Notes: a model not told the origin generated them from the letters alone. A stretch of 64,000 nucleotides of DNA from Pedobacter sp. Leaf216 (GCF_001421515.1 NZ_LMKM01000002.1:1-64000), one strand, 5' to 3'. Positions 16,627 through 27,080 are shown, counted from the stretch's first letter. Made by a program: numbers and translations.

Positions 16627-19353
16627 ATGAAGATTTTTAGATTATCGTTTGTTATACTGTCACTTTTATCCACATTAAGTTTTTCATCTTCGGCACAAAC
16701 CGATACCATAAGTATAAATTCACTGATCAGCAAAACCAATAAAGTTTTAAGCGATTATCCGGCTGAAAAAATTTATCTCCATTTTGATAAACCTTATTAT
16801 GCTGTGGCCGATACTGTTTGGTTTAAAGCTTATGTTACCGAAAATCAGAATTTTTTATCCGGCATCAGTAAAATCATTTATGTTGATGTAATTAATCAGA
16901 AAGATTCCCTTATTCAAACCTTAAAATTACCTATAACTGGTGGTTTCGCTTATGGTAGTTTCCCTTTAGATCAGGTAAATTACAAGCAAGGCAATTACCA
17001 CATCAGGGCCTATACCTTGTGGATGCTTAATAGTGAAGATCCTGCTTACTTTAACAAAACATTTTATGTAGGGGAAGCCATTGATAAGGAAGTAAAAACG
17101 CATATTACGTATAAAAATACATCTACTGATAAACTTGAAAAAATTGATGCAAGGGTTCAGTTTAAAGATGCCAACAATAAACCTTATGCAAATAAAAGTG
17201 TAACATGGCAGGTGGTTACCAGTTATACGGTAATTGCAAAAGGCAGGGGCACAACAGATGCAAACGGTTATTTAACCATTGCTATGAGCAATGCGCAAAA
17301 GGCAGAATATCAATTGCAAAAAGGCGAGTTAATTACCAGCATCAACACTACTGATAAAGATGTAGCCAACAGTAGCTTTCAACTTAAAAATGCCATTTTA
17401 AGCAAAGATTTTCAATTTTTTCCAGAGGGTGGAAGTATAATTTCAGGTTTAACCAATAAGGTAGCGTTTAAGGCCATTAAAAGTGATGGTTTGGGCATCA
17501 GCTCAAAAGGAACCATTACCGATAGCGATGGTAAAACAGCGGCAACTTTTACGGCTCAGCATTTAGGTATGGGCAGTTTTAATTTACTTGCCGAGGCAGG
17601 CAAAACTTATAAAGCCGCAGTTACTTATGCCGATGGTACCACACAAAATTATAACTTACCTGCAGTTACAGCCAATGGTATTGCCATAAACATCGATAAC
17701 AGCAATGCCGATAATGTAGCTATAAAAATTGCGGCCAATGATGCTTTTTTTGAACAAAACCAAGGCAAAAAGTTCTATCTGATTGCACAAAGTAAGGGTG
17801 TTATATGTTATGGAGCACAAACTGCGTTATCAAACAAGGAATATAATACCACTGTACTTAAATCTAAATTCCCTAATGGAATTGCCCAGTTTACTTTATT
17901 CAATGAATTTGGCAAGCCATTGAGCGAAAGACTGGCATTTGTTCAACACAAAAACACCATGGCAGTAATCCTAACCAGTGCTGCTACTACTTATGGCGTT
18001 AAGAAAAAAGTGAAGATAAATGTAGCTGCCAAAAAGGATGGTGCCCCCGTAGAAGGCAGTTTCTCGGTAGCTGTTGTAGATGAAACCAAAGTTCCATCGA
18101 GTGAAGATGCAACCAGTACCATATTAACAGGCTTGTTGTTAAGCAGCGATGTTAAAGGCTACATTGAAAAGGCCAACTACTATTTTAATGCCCCCGATGC
18201 AAAGAAAAATGCTGATTTGGATGTACTGCTCCTTACCCAGGGATACCGCAGCTTTAAATACACAGATATTGTTGCCAATAAATTGCCTAAAATCGACTTT
18301 TTGCCTGAACAAGGCATTGAAATTTCGGGTATTTTACGTCAAAATAATGGCATTCCGGTTAGAAAGGGCGCTTTATTGTTAACCATACCCGATAAACGTT
18401 TTAATTTGGAAAGCACCACCGATCCTGTTGGCAATTTTAAATTTCAGAACCTGGTATTTAACGATTCTTCTAAAGTTACCATTACAGCGAAGTATAATGT
18501 GAATTATAAAAACATGACTTTGAGCTTAAATGGCGCACCGATTCCATCATTAACAAGAAATTTTAGTGCCGCTGAAGAAGTTTTAAATATCGACAGTGCT
18601 TTAACCAATTACCTGGATAACAGCAAAAGACAATATGCCTATTTACACACTTTAAAAGATGTAAACATTAAAGCGGCTGTTGTACCAAAGGTTAGCCATA
18701 AGGATTACCCTGCATTAAGCGGACTGAGCCAAATAGCTGATCATGAAATTAGTGGCGACCGTTTAAAAGGTTGTGGTTTATTAATAAACTGTTTACAGGG
18801 CATGCTTGCTGGCGTAACCTTTGCTGATAATAACTTTTATGTAAGCAGAGATTACAACCAGGGTAAAAAAGTGCCGATGGGTATTTTCATCAACGGTATG
18901 AATGTGGATGTTAACCAGATTAACACCTTAGATGCTAACCAGCTTGAATCTGTTGAGGTTTTCCTGAGAGATGATTTGGGTTTGGTAAACCGAGCAAATA
19001 ACGTAAATGGTGTAATTGTATTTAACCAGAAGAAAGCACCTAAAGGAACCAAAATTTCGAAAGCCCAATTGATGGATATGCTTCCGAAATATTACGAGCT
19101 TACTTTTTCACCACAAGGTTATAACAAAGAGAAACAGTTTTATTCTCCAAAATACGATGTTCCGGCGAGTATGAACCGAAACGATTTAAGAACCACCATA
19201 TATTGGAACCCTAAAGTTGTAACCGATGCAACTGGTAATGCTTCTTTCGAATATTATAATGCAGATGGTAAAGGCCAGTACAAAGTAATTATTGAAGGTA
19301 TTGATGCGAACGGAAATTTAGGAAGATCGGTATTTAAGTATCTTGTTAAGTAG
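16627..19353 (+). CDS. Large secreted MG2/TonB-plug-domain protein
   Basis: A 908-residue protein with a signal peptide (cleavage near SSAQ23). Residues ~35-150 form an MG2-like (alpha-2-macroglobulin) domain recognisable by EKIYLHFDKPYYAVADTVWFKAYV-type sequence (EKIYLHFDKPYY near 46). Further beta-sandwich domains follow to ~570, with a carboxypeptidase regulatory-like segment around 565-640. A TonB-receptor plug-like segment at ~730-800 reads GLSQIADHEI, then MGIFINGMNVD and LESVEVFLRDD. No outer-membrane barrel follows, so it is not a transporter itself. Such proteins in Bacteroidota are thought to work in the envelope near outer-membrane export or assembly. It is followed by a repeat that duplicates its last codons. 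Confidence 0.8.
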   Translation: MKIFRLSFVILSLLSTLSFSSSAQTDTISINSLISKTNKVLSDYPAEKIYLHFDKPYYAVADTVWFKAYVTENQNFLSGISKIIYVDVINQKDSLIQTLKLPITGGFAYGSFPLDQVNYKQGNYHIRAYTLWMLNSEDPAYFNKTFYVGEAIDKEVKTHITYKNTSTDKLEKIDARVQFKDANNKPYANKSVTWQVVTSYTVIAKGRGTTDANGYLTIAMSNAQKAEYQLQKGELITSINTTDKDVANSSFQLKNAILSKDFQFFPEGGSIISGLTNKVAFKAIKSDGLGISSKGTITDSDGKTAATFTAQHLGMGSFNLLAEAGKTYKAAVTYADGTTQNYNLPAVTANGIAINIDNSNADNVAIKIAANDAFFEQNQGKKFYLIAQSKGVICYGAQTALSNKEYNTTVLKSKFPNGIAQFTLFNEFGKPLSERLAFVQHKNTMAVILTSAATTYGVKKKVKINVAAKKDGAPVEGSFSVAVVDETKVPSSEDATSTILTGLLLSSDVKGYIEKANYYFNAPDAKKNADLDVLLLTQGYRSFKYTDIVANKLPKIDFLPEQGIEISGILRQNNGIPVRKGALLLTIPDKRFNLESTTDPVGNFKFQNLVFNDSSKVTITAKYNVNYKNMTLSLNGAPIPSLTRNFSAAEEVLNIDSALTNYLDNSKRQYAYLHTLKDVNIKAAVVPKVSHKDYPALSGLSQIADHEISGDRLKGCGLLINCLQGMLAGVTFADNNFYVSRDYNQGKKVPMGIFINGMNVDVNQINTLDANQLESVEVFLRDDLGLVNRANNVNGVIVFNQKKAPKGTKISKAQLMDMLPKYYELTFSPQGYNKEKQFYSPKYDVPASMNRNDLRTTIYWNPKVVTDATGNASFEYYNADGKGQYKVIIEGIDANGNLGRSVFKYLVK

Positions 19354-19855
19354 TATAGCTTATAGTCGATGGTTGATAGTTAATAGTTAATAGCTAAGGT
19401 TATTAACCGAGAGGAATAAGTTATCAATTTTGTAGATGCAGTTGATGAACCCTGGCCATTATACCTTAGATTATTTGTGTTAAGTAGTATAGCTTATAGT
19501 CGATGGTTGATAGTCGATAGTTAATAGCTAGGGCTATCAACCCAGAGGAATAGCTACCAATTTGGTATGGGATAATTTATAGGCCCTGGCCATTATTATG
19601 CTACTAAACTGATTCCTGGCTACTATAGCTTAGACCATTAACAAATTTGGTATACGCAATTAATCAACCCTAGCCATATACCATTGACTATTAACCAATT
19701 TAATTTATACAGTTGATGAACCCTGGCCATTATACCATGGACTATTAACCAATTTAGTTTATGCAAATGATGAAGCCTGGCCATTATACCATGGACTATT
19801 AACCATTAACCATCAACCATTACCCATTACCCATCAACCAACAACAACTCTATTC
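19341..19855. repeat. AT-rich tandem repeats after the MG2 gene
   Basis: The unit TTAAGTAGTATAGCTTATAG with following sequence occurs at 19346 and again at 19480 (period 134). The first copy includes the last codons and the stop of the preceding gene. A second word, GATGAACCCTGGCCATTATA, recurs at 19443, 19701 and, as variants, near 19577, 19663 and 19770, each followed by an ATGGACTATTAACCAATTTA-like string. The gap 19354-19864 has no gene. Confidence 0.75.
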
Positions 19856-19864
19856 ATCCCCCAC

Positions 19865-20821
19865 TCATACCTCATAAGGTAACTTTTCTCCTTTTAAACC
19901 AGCTAAAACATTCTTTACAATAATCTGCGCCATGGCTGCCCTTGTTTCTTCAGTGGCCGAACCAATATGTGGTAATACTGCAACACTTTCCATTGCCAGT
20001 AATGGATTATTTTTATCCATTGGCTCCGGATTGGTTACATCCAAACCTGCTCCCCAAATTATTTTTTCTTCAAGTGCCTTAATCAAATCCTTTTCGTTAT
20101 GTATGCCGCCCCTTGCTGTATTAATGAAAATTGAATTGGGTTTCATCTGTTTAAAAACATCAAGGGTAAATTTATCTTTAGTTTCTGGTGTGAGTGCGGT
20201 GTGGATAGAAAGCACATCACTTTGAGCCAAAAGTTCTTCAAACGAAACATACGTGGCACCGATTTCTTTTTCAGCTTCTTCGTTACGCGAGCGGTTGTGG
20301 TAAATTACCTGCATTTGATAGGCACCGATGCATTTTTTGGCCATTTCCAAACCAATTTTCCCTAAGCCAAAAACACCAAGGGTTTTGCCATTTATTTCAA
20401 TCCCCAATTCGGGAGTTGGCTCATAGTTTTTCCATTCACCATTAATAATTTTTTTGTGGGCGTAAAAAGCCTTTCGCGATGCGGCAAGCATTAATAAAAA
20501 AGCTGTATCTGCAGTGGCACCGCTTAAAACACCCGGAGTATTGCCAATTGGAATATTTAATCGTTTCGCAGCCGCTACATCAACCTGATCGTAACCAACA
20601 GAGTGTAAAGCGATAACTTTTAAGTGACTGCAGGCTTCAAGAAATTCGGCATTAATTTTATTCGGCCCTACACTGATCAATCCATCCTGATCCTGGCAGG
20701 CTTTTATAAGTTCTTCGGCTGTAATCTGCCTGTTTTCTTTCCATTGGGTAATCGAAATGTTGTTTTCTTCCAGTTCCTGTATGCCAACTGAAGCAATATT
20801 GCCACTTATAAATACTTTCAT
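19865..20821 (-). CDS. D-isomer-specific 2-hydroxyacid dehydrogenase
   Basis: A 318-residue cytoplasmic NAD(P)-dependent enzyme. The Rossmann motif is GLGKIG (152-157). The catalytic residues are in place: Arg237 (NTARGG), Glu266 (NPEP) and His285 (LPHIGSAT). It most resembles the glyoxylate/hydroxypyruvate reductase branch, which reduces 2-keto acids such as glyoxylate. The specific substrate is not certain. It lies 61 bases downstream of the DUF4249 gene on the same strand, with no hairpin between, so it may share that transcript. Confidence 0.9.
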   Translation of the reverse strand: MKVFISGNIASVGIQELEENNISITQWKENRQITAEELIKACQDQDGLISVGPNKINAEFLEACSHLKVIALHSVGYDQVDVAAAKRLNIPIGNTPGVLSGATADTAFLLMLAASRKAFYAHKKIINGEWKNYEPTPELGIEINGKTLGVFGLGKIGLEMAKKCIGAYQMQVIYHNRSRNEEAEKEIGATYVSFEELLAQSDVLSIHTALTPETKDKFTLDVFKQMKPNSIFINTARGGIHNEKDLIKALEEKIIWGAGLDVTNPEPMDKNNPLLAMESVAVLPHIGSATEETRAAMAQIIVKNVLAGLKGEKLPYEV

Positions 20822-20882
20822 ATTTTAATTAACAGTAAAAAATCCTGGGTGTTTTAATCAATTATAATTACTGAACACGCAA

Positions 20883-21692
20883 TTATTTAACTGTTGCTGT
20901 TAATACCTGATAGGTATTGGCGCTAAAATAGCCCAGTGCATTATTGGAAATGTTTGAAGTTGGATTGGCTGGTGTAGTGCCCTGGTTTGGCCCACGGTTA
21001 GATTGCTGACTCAGCGCATACCAATAATCGAAAATGTTGGTATCAATACATTCCATTTCTATCTTTATCTTATCGTTAGAATTTAGCTCGTCGCTATCAT
21101 GATCATTAGTTGGCGGTTTAAAAAACAATTGAATTCTAAGTTCATTCCCATTTGTTAAACGATCGTTATTAACGTAAAAACGTTCTGATAAAATATCATT
21201 TACATAAAGGTTAAAGTGATAAAAATTGGTTTCGTTAACCGGATCTTTCAAAAATACTGCGGCAGTTTTACGTTCCCTGCCAAAGAAAAAGTTCTTAATC
21301 ACTCCAATAGAATCCACTTTTACCACGTTCGGCATTTTCGAACTTGCAGTATAAGTTTGTCCTTCTGAAGTAACATTTAAATTGTAGGTAACCCCTGGAA
21401 CTCCCCGCATCCTGTTGATGTAAGTACCGGCTATTGCACCTTCTTTAAAAACATAATTATTCCCTTTACTATCCGTTACGGTAACACTTGCCCCCGAAAC
21501 TTTTGGAAAAACGTTTGCTTCTGTATAGCCGATGGTTTTGCTGATCTTAATCTGCTGATCGATCAGTTGATCATTAATCTTGCCTTCGATAACAATCTGT
21601 GGATCGGCATTTTCGGTATCAATAGAGATAATTTTCTTGCAAGATGTTAAACATAAGGTAAACAGCGAAAAATATATAATCAGTTTTTTCAT
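20883..21692 (-). CDS. DUF4249 outer-membrane lipoprotein, partner of the TonB receptor
   Basis: A 269-residue lipoprotein starting MKKLIIYFSLFTLCLTSCKK (lipobox TSC, Cys17). An ATG at 21692 is chosen; the longer frame from 21839 lies inside the receptor gene. The body has the DUF4249 pattern: IVIEGKINDQ near the start, GASVTVTDSKGNNYVF, and NFYHFNLYVNDILSERFYVNNDRLTNG-like beta strands. DUF4249 proteins are regularly encoded next to TonB receptors of the type found upstream and are presumed surface ligand-binding or gating subunits. The start is 4 bases after the receptor's stop. Confidence 0.88.
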   Translation of the reverse strand: MKKLIIYFSLFTLCLTSCKKIISIDTENADPQIVIEGKINDQLIDQQIKISKTIGYTEANVFPKVSGASVTVTDSKGNNYVFKEGAIAGTYINRMRGVPGVTYNLNVTSEGQTYTASSKMPNVVKVDSIGVIKNFFFGRERKTAAVFLKDPVNETNFYHFNLYVNDILSERFYVNNDRLTNGNELRIQLFFKPPTNDHDSDELNSNDKIKIEMECIDTNIFDYWYALSQQSNRGPNQGTTPANPTSNISNNALGYFSANTYQVLTATVK

Positions 21693-21696
21693 GCGC

Positions 21697-24021
21697 TTAA
21701 AATTTAAAGTTCCAGGTAATTGAAGGAATAAGGCCAAACAATGAAGTTTGCTGGGCAGCCGTTTTACCCGGATTATCCGGATCGGTAATAAACTCAATGG
21801 AATAAGGGTTTTTTCTGGCCAAAACATTATAAATACCAAAATTCCAGCTCGATTGATATTTTTTACCCGGTTTGCCTTCTAAAGTTGCACTAACATCCAA
21901 ACGCATGTTATAAGGCATACGGCCTGCATTTCTTTCGGTATAATAATAGGCCATTTGGCCACCAATGCTGTATTTACCTGCGGGATAGGTAACTGCATTA
22001 CCGGTGCTGTATATAAAACTTGAAGAGAAAGTCCAGCGTTTAGTCATGTTGTAAATACCCACTACTGAAATATCATGGGTCCTATCCTGCCTTGCCGGAA
22101 AATAATTACCATTATTAAGTTCAGTAAACTTACGTTCGGTACGTGATAAGGTATAACCTACCCAACCGTTCAGTTTTCCAAATTTCTTTTTAAAAAACAG
22201 CTCCAGGCCATAAGCCCTGCCTACTCCGTATAAAAGTTCGGATTCTACATTCGAATTGGCCAACAATTCTGCTGCATTTTTGTAATCAATCTGGTTTTGA
22301 AGCCATTTATAGTAAATCTCACCCGAAAGCTCATAATTGTTATCCTGAATATTTTTAAAATAACCCAAAGCAACCTGATCGGCAATTTCGGGCTTTATAT
22401 TCGTACTGCTTAAAACATATTGATCGGTTGGTGAGCTTGATGTTGCATTGGTTAAAATGTGTACATTTTGCGTATTGCGGTTATAAGAAGCTTTGATTGA
22501 ATTTTCTTCATTAAAGAGATAACTTACCGAAAAACGGGGCTCGAGGTTAAAGTAGTTTTTATGGAATTTTCCTTTGGCTACATTTTCGGTCGATAGGGTA
22601 TTTCCATCTGCATCGTAGGTACTAAAATTACCTGGGCCCATTAAAGAAAAAGCAGCCAGGCGCACACCATATAAAAAGTTTAAATGTTCGTTTACCGCCC
22701 ATTCATCTGAAATGTAAGCAGCAGATTCTATACCGTAACGCCTTTCTTGTGTAAGTGAATTAACCTGCGAAGCTTCATCGCTATCAATATCTATAGGCGA
22801 AATGCGGTGTTGTGTGGCATTTATACCAAATCTTAAGGTGTGTTTATTGCTGAAATACTGAAAATCTTCTTTAAAGTTAAAATCCCTGACCAATGAGGTT
22901 GCTTTAAAGTTAGTGGCATCGTTTAACAACCTTACGGTATAATTGTAGTTATTATAAATTAATGATGTATTGGAAAATAAACGGTCGCTAAAAATATGAT
23001 TTAACCTGATGGTGGTGGTTACATTGCCCCAATTGTTTTCGAACAGATCTTTAACACCAATGTTATCCTTGCCAAAATAGCCGGAAATATAAATGGTATT
23101 TTTATCATTGATTTTATAATTCGCCTTGGCATTGATATCATAAAAATTTAAGGTACTGCCATTTACAGACGAATCGGGCGACGACCTCAAAAACAAGTCG
23201 ATATACGTTCTGCGGAAACTCACCATAAAAGAACCCCTATCTTTAACAATCGGTCCTTCTGCCTTTATGCGCGAGGCAATTAATCCGATCCCGCCCTGAA
23301 ATTTAAATTCCTTATTGTTGCCATCATCCATTTTTACATCTAAAACAGATGATAAACGACCACCATACTGTGCCGGCATACCGCCTTTGTACAAGCTTAC
23401 ATCTTTAATTGCATCAGCATTAAAGGTTGAAAAAAAGCCAAGCAAGTGCGAGGAATTGTAAACCACTGCTTCATCCAAAATAATTAAATTCTGATCGGCA
23501 GCACCACCACGTACATAAAATCCGGTATTGCCCTCGCCGCCTGATTTTACACCAGGCAGCAGCTGAATGGTTTTTAAAATATCCTTTTCGCCCAATAATA
23601 CGGGAATGGAATTTAGCGACTTCATATCAATCCGCTCCAGCCCCATTTGTGCACTTTTAACATTTTCATTTTTACGGTTATTTGCATTTACCGTTACCTC
23701 GGCCAAATCGATTGCACTTTTTAATTCTTCGTTAAGCTTGGTATCTTTATTTAAATCAATGGTTTTAACAATGGCTGTATAGCCTGTATAACTTACTGTA
23801 ACAGTATAAGTTCCTTCTGGTTGGGTTAAGGCAAAATACCCGTAATTATTGGTTAGGGTTGCTGCTGTAGATGCTCCAATAATTTTTACCGTTGCTCCAA
23901 TAAGCGTTTCGCCTGAGCTGGCATCACGGATGGTACCACTGAGGGTAAATTTATTTTGAGCAAAAGTAGCAGATGTGATGAGGACGAGAAAAAATAACGC
24001 TAAGTAGTGTTTTATGAGCAT
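21697..24021 (-). CDS. TonB-dependent receptor with carboxypeptidase-like regulatory domain
   Basis: A 774-residue outer-membrane transporter with a signal peptide (cleavage after TFAQ22). A CarboxypepD_reg-like domain (SGTIRDASSGETLIGATVKI) covers ~25-105. The plug follows with VLLGEKDILKTIQLLPGVKSGGEG and FYVRGGAADQNLIILDEAVVYN, and then a 22-strand barrel to the C-terminal aromatic SITWNFKF. It is co-transcribed with the DUF4249 lipoprotein. Receptors of this DUF4249-linked class are distinct from SusC (no DPLWVIDG box) and their substrates are unknown. A -7 box lies 33 bases before the start. Confidence 0.93.
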   Translation of the reverse strand: MLIKHYLALFFLVLITSATFAQNKFTLSGTIRDASSGETLIGATVKIIGASTAATLTNNYGYFALTQPEGTYTVTVSYTGYTAIVKTIDLNKDTKLNEELKSAIDLAEVTVNANNRKNENVKSAQMGLERIDMKSLNSIPVLLGEKDILKTIQLLPGVKSGGEGNTGFYVRGGAADQNLIILDEAVVYNSSHLLGFFSTFNADAIKDVSLYKGGMPAQYGGRLSSVLDVKMDDGNNKEFKFQGGIGLIASRIKAEGPIVKDRGSFMVSFRRTYIDLFLRSSPDSSVNGSTLNFYDINAKANYKINDKNTIYISGYFGKDNIGVKDLFENNWGNVTTTIRLNHIFSDRLFSNTSLIYNNYNYTVRLLNDATNFKATSLVRDFNFKEDFQYFSNKHTLRFGINATQHRISPIDIDSDEASQVNSLTQERRYGIESAAYISDEWAVNEHLNFLYGVRLAAFSLMGPGNFSTYDADGNTLSTENVAKGKFHKNYFNLEPRFSVSYLFNEENSIKASYNRNTQNVHILTNATSSSPTDQYVLSSTNIKPEIADQVALGYFKNIQDNNYELSGEIYYKWLQNQIDYKNAAELLANSNVESELLYGVGRAYGLELFFKKKFGKLNGWVGYTLSRTERKFTELNNGNYFPARQDRTHDISVVGIYNMTKRWTFSSSFIYSTGNAVTYPAGKYSIGGQMAYYYTERNAGRMPYNMRLDVSATLEGKPGKKYQSSWNFGIYNVLARKNPYSIEFITDPDNPGKTAAQQTSLFGLIPSITWNFKF

Positions 24022-24053
24022 ATTGGCTACTATCTAATTTATAAGGTCGAAAC

Positions 24054-24061
24054 CAAATGTA
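24054..24061 (-). promoter_or_regulatory. Bacteroidota-type -7 box (TACATTTG) for the TonB receptor operon
   Basis: A full TAnnTTTG match on the minus strand in the 97-base gap between the cytochrome stop and the receptor start, so the receptor operon probably has its own promoter. Confidence 0.5.
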
Positions 24062-24118
24062 CGAATTCCAAGCCCTTTTAACAGATAATGGGCAATTTCT
24101 TCATACAAACGGGTTTAT

Positions 24119-25315
24119 TTACTTTATAACGGGATAAATTGCAATATGGTGTGAGCGCAACATATAAGCACTTAAATGATCTTTACCAGCCTGCTGAAAA
24201 CTGATTAATTTTGATGATTCTTTGGGCATATGGCAATCGATGCAATTGCTGGTGAGTGATCCTTTTGCAAGGGTAGCCTGGCTATGCCGGGTTGTTTGAT
24301 GGCAGTTGATGCAACGTTGAGAATAAATGGCCAAATTGCCTTTAATATTTTCGTGTGTGCTGTGGCACGATTGGCAGGTCATGGTTTCACTTTTCTGATA
24401 ACAGTTACTCCCCTTTAACATGGCACTCTGGTTACCATGTACATCGATACCGCCACCACCAAATCCAACAAAATCCTGCGAATAATAGGCATCCAGGTCA
24501 TCACCAGGTTTAAAAACAAATACCGATCGTTGTGCTACCAAAGTATTGCCTGAATGGCATACTCCGCAAACATCCATTTTTTGCTTGCGGGAAAGTGTTT
24601 TAAAAATGCTGATGAATTTTGCCGTCTTTTCTTCCGGGTTTTCCATATGAAATACCACATGTTGTTTACCCGGGCCGTGGCAACGCTCACAATCTATTCC
24701 ATAAATTACAGATCCTTTTTCCATTTGTTCTTCTTTGGAAAAAGCAGATTCCTGCTTGATTTTTACATCTACATAAGAGGCATGGCACTCCAAACAGCGG
24801 CTTGTAATTGCCCTATCGTAGTAAAATGTATTTTTAGGAAAGCCCGGACTAATGGCCCAGTTCTGGATAGCAGAGAAATAAGATAAAGGTAATTCGTATA
24901 ACTTATTCCCAATCCAATAACCATAGGTATACGCTTTTTCGCCAGATCCGAATTGAATATCAAATTTTTGGGCACGTACTGCTTTGTTATTCTGATAAGC
25001 TACCTGAAAAATGCCACTATCTCTTTTCTCTATAACTACTTTTTGATGTTCATCAAATAAAAAGCGGTTAGAATCGGGTGAAAAAATTTTCAATAAGGCA
25101 GCATCAACAACGGGTTTAGATGTTAAAACATGTGCATTATGCGCAAAAGACTGCGCTAAATCTTTATGGCATTTTACGCATGTAGCTGCTCCGGCATAGG
25201 CTTCGCCCCTAATATCAGGTGGTAATTTATCAGCAGCATTCATACATCGCGAAAGGATTAGGATTACAACAGCAAGAGCCCCTAAAATAAACAGGATACG
25301 TTTCGCGCCTTTCAC
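24119..25315 (-). CDS. Seven-haem c-type cytochrome, membrane anchored
   Basis: A 398-residue protein with an N-terminal membrane helix (~6-22) and seven CxxCH haem sites: residues 46-50, 174-178, 209-213, 250-254, 314-318, 335-339 and 358-362. Several free histidines (for example 89, 220, 389, 390) could be distal ligands. It resembles the cytochrome c554-like multihaem family. It should be periplasmic and transfer electrons. The only start in frame is GTG at 25315, 13 bases after the GH5 stop, so it is the last gene of the polysaccharide operon. The helix ends LSRC, not a good lipobox because of Arg at -1. Its electron donor and acceptor are unknown. Confidence 0.85.
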   Translation of the reverse strand: MKGAKRILFILGALAVVILILSRCMNAADKLPPDIRGEAYAGAATCVKCHKDLAQSFAHNAHVLTSKPVVDAALLKIFSPDSNRFLFDEHQKVVIEKRDSGIFQVAYQNNKAVRAQKFDIQFGSGEKAYTYGYWIGNKLYELPLSYFSAIQNWAISPGFPKNTFYYDRAITSRCLECHASYVDVKIKQESAFSKEEQMEKGSVIYGIDCERCHGPGKQHVVFHMENPEEKTAKFISIFKTLSRKQKMDVCGVCHSGNTLVAQRSVFVFKPGDDLDAYYSQDFVGFGGGGIDVHGNQSAMLKGSNCYQKSETMTCQSCHSTHENIKGNLAIYSQRCINCHQTTRHSQATLAKGSLTSNCIDCHMPKESSKLISFQQAGKDHLSAYMLRSHHIAIYPVIK

Positions 25316-25328
25316 TAGATGTGCTTTA

Positions 25329-27080
25329 TTACTTTATAAACTGAATATAACTAAAATTATAGCCTCCAACCTCTGCCAGCACCTTTATTTTTTGCTTTCC
25401 TGCTTTTAAGGCGATATTTTTAAGTTCAAAAGTTGCAAACTTCTTACTATCGCCGGTATTTGGTACAGCAATATCTTTCGCTATAGTATTGCCATCAATT
25501 GCAATGGTTAATTTGCCTGCAGCATGATCTGCTGCTGTATTAATTTTAAGTGTGTAAGTTCCTTTTTGTGCAACATTTACCGTGTATTGTAACCACTCTC
25601 CTTTTTCGATATGGTTTACATAATACTTTTCGTACTGTGCTGAATCTTTTGCAATATCTACCCCATCATTACGGTAACTGCGGCCACGGTTTCCGGCAGT
25701 ACGTTTCCCTGTTGAAGTATGGTAATCGGCAGTATCGGTGTCAGAATAAGCAAAACCATTTCTACCAAGATCGTAATCTACCGCATAAACAATGCTTTTA
25801 TTTTTAATTAAATTGGCTTTAAAAGGTTTGGTTCCGTTACTAAAAGGCTGGCGGATCATCGCATCAATTACATCATGGTGGATGATTGTATTCTCTAAAC
25901 GCGAATAAATAGCAAGTTCCATTAAGCCACTGTACACATTGCTATCTTTAGGTTTGTTGCCTCCATTATTTAGGTATTTCACCAATGCATCATAATTGGG
26001 GTTCGATTTAATCTCCATTGGGTTATTGCTGCCGATCTTTTTTAATGGCCACCAAGACCAGCCAATGTTATTTTTTTCTAAAAGGCTAATGGCATCAGTA
26101 AACCAAACGTTAGAATTTTCGCCTGTTTCGCCCAGCCAAACCGGAACATTTTGCTCATCTCTGGCTTTGATAATATGTGCAATGGAAGCCTGATCGTTAT
26201 AATTCCAATACTTGTGGAAACTTAAAACCATATTTTTATCCCAAAGCGGGAAAACACCATTATAATTATTGCCCCAGCCATTTCCTTCTATAATAATGAT
26301 GTGCTTTTGATCAACCTCGCGAATGGCTTTGGTAATTTCAACCATCAGTTTCCGCAATGGTGCATTTACTTTTTCTTTCGTGCCATTTTTATCTTCTTCA
26401 GGGTTTGAGAAACCATAATTGGGTTCGTTCAGAATGTCGTATGCGCCAATGTAACGTTCATTTTTATACCGTTCGGCCAGTTTTTTCCATAAGGCAATCG
26501 TTTTTTGCTGATTGGCTTCACTATCCCATAAATACGGTTTTGAAGGATCGCGGTCTGCAATATTTAAATCGTTCCCTTGTCCGCCAGGTGCGGCATGCAG
26601 ATCCAAAATGAGGTACATTTTATTCGCCTTACACCAGGCCAACAAGCTATCGGTTAAGGCAAAACCTTTATCGAGCCAGGTATTTTTGCCTGCAACAGGT
26701 TCTTTGTCAGCCGGTAATGTATATAAATTATAGTGCATGGGCAATCGGATGGAATTAAATCCCCAGCGTTTTATCGAATCTACATCAATTTTGCGCATGT
26801 GGTTAGCTAGCCAGGCATCGTAAAACTCCTGCGTTTGCTTAGGCCCCATTAGTTCTTCTATCCTTTCGCGGATTCGGTATTGCTGCGCCTCTTTGTTAAT
26901 TTTGAGCATATAACCTTCTTGCAACATCCAACCGCCTAAACCAAAACCACGGAGCAAAACATTCTCTCCTTTTTCATTGACTATTTTTTTGCCATCGGCC
27001 TTTAAAAACCCCTGACAAAACCCTGTAAACGAAATGGCGCTGAGCAGAAAAGTATATATTATTGATTTTATAAAAGACAT
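25329..27080 (-). CDS. GH5 family glycoside hydrolase with C-terminal CBM6-like domain
   Basis: A 583-residue secreted enzyme (signal peptide cleaved near FCQ23; ATG at 27080 starts the signal peptide, the earlier one at 27116 does not). The GH5 barrel runs ~30-375 with LRGFGLGGW at its start, the acid/base Glu219 in DILNEPN and the nucleophile Glu318 in VWLGETG. Residues ~460-583 are a carbohydrate-binding module of CBM6 type (GRSYRNDGVDI, GEWLQYTVNV). The enzyme should cut a beta-glucan or related polymer by a retaining mechanism. It is 25 bases downstream of the GH30 gene and 13 bases before the cytochrome. The subfamily could not be assigned. Confidence 0.92.
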   Translation of the reverse strand: MSFIKSIIYTFLLSAISFTGFCQGFLKADGKKIVNEKGENVLLRGFGLGGWMLQEGYMLKINKEAQQYRIRERIEELMGPKQTQEFYDAWLANHMRKIDVDSIKRWGFNSIRLPMHYNLYTLPADKEPVAGKNTWLDKGFALTDSLLAWCKANKMYLILDLHAAPGGQGNDLNIADRDPSKPYLWDSEANQQKTIALWKKLAERYKNERYIGAYDILNEPNYGFSNPEEDKNGTKEKVNAPLRKLMVEITKAIREVDQKHIIIIEGNGWGNNYNGVFPLWDKNMVLSFHKYWNYNDQASIAHIIKARDEQNVPVWLGETGENSNVWFTDAISLLEKNNIGWSWWPLKKIGSNNPMEIKSNPNYDALVKYLNNGGNKPKDSNVYSGLMELAIYSRLENTIIHHDVIDAMIRQPFSNGTKPFKANLIKNKSIVYAVDYDLGRNGFAYSDTDTADYHTSTGKRTAGNRGRSYRNDGVDIAKDSAQYEKYYVNHIEKGEWLQYTVNVAQKGTYTLKINTAADHAAGKLTIAIDGNTIAKDIAVPNTGDSKKFATFELKNIALKAGKQKIKVLAEVGGYNFSYIQFIK

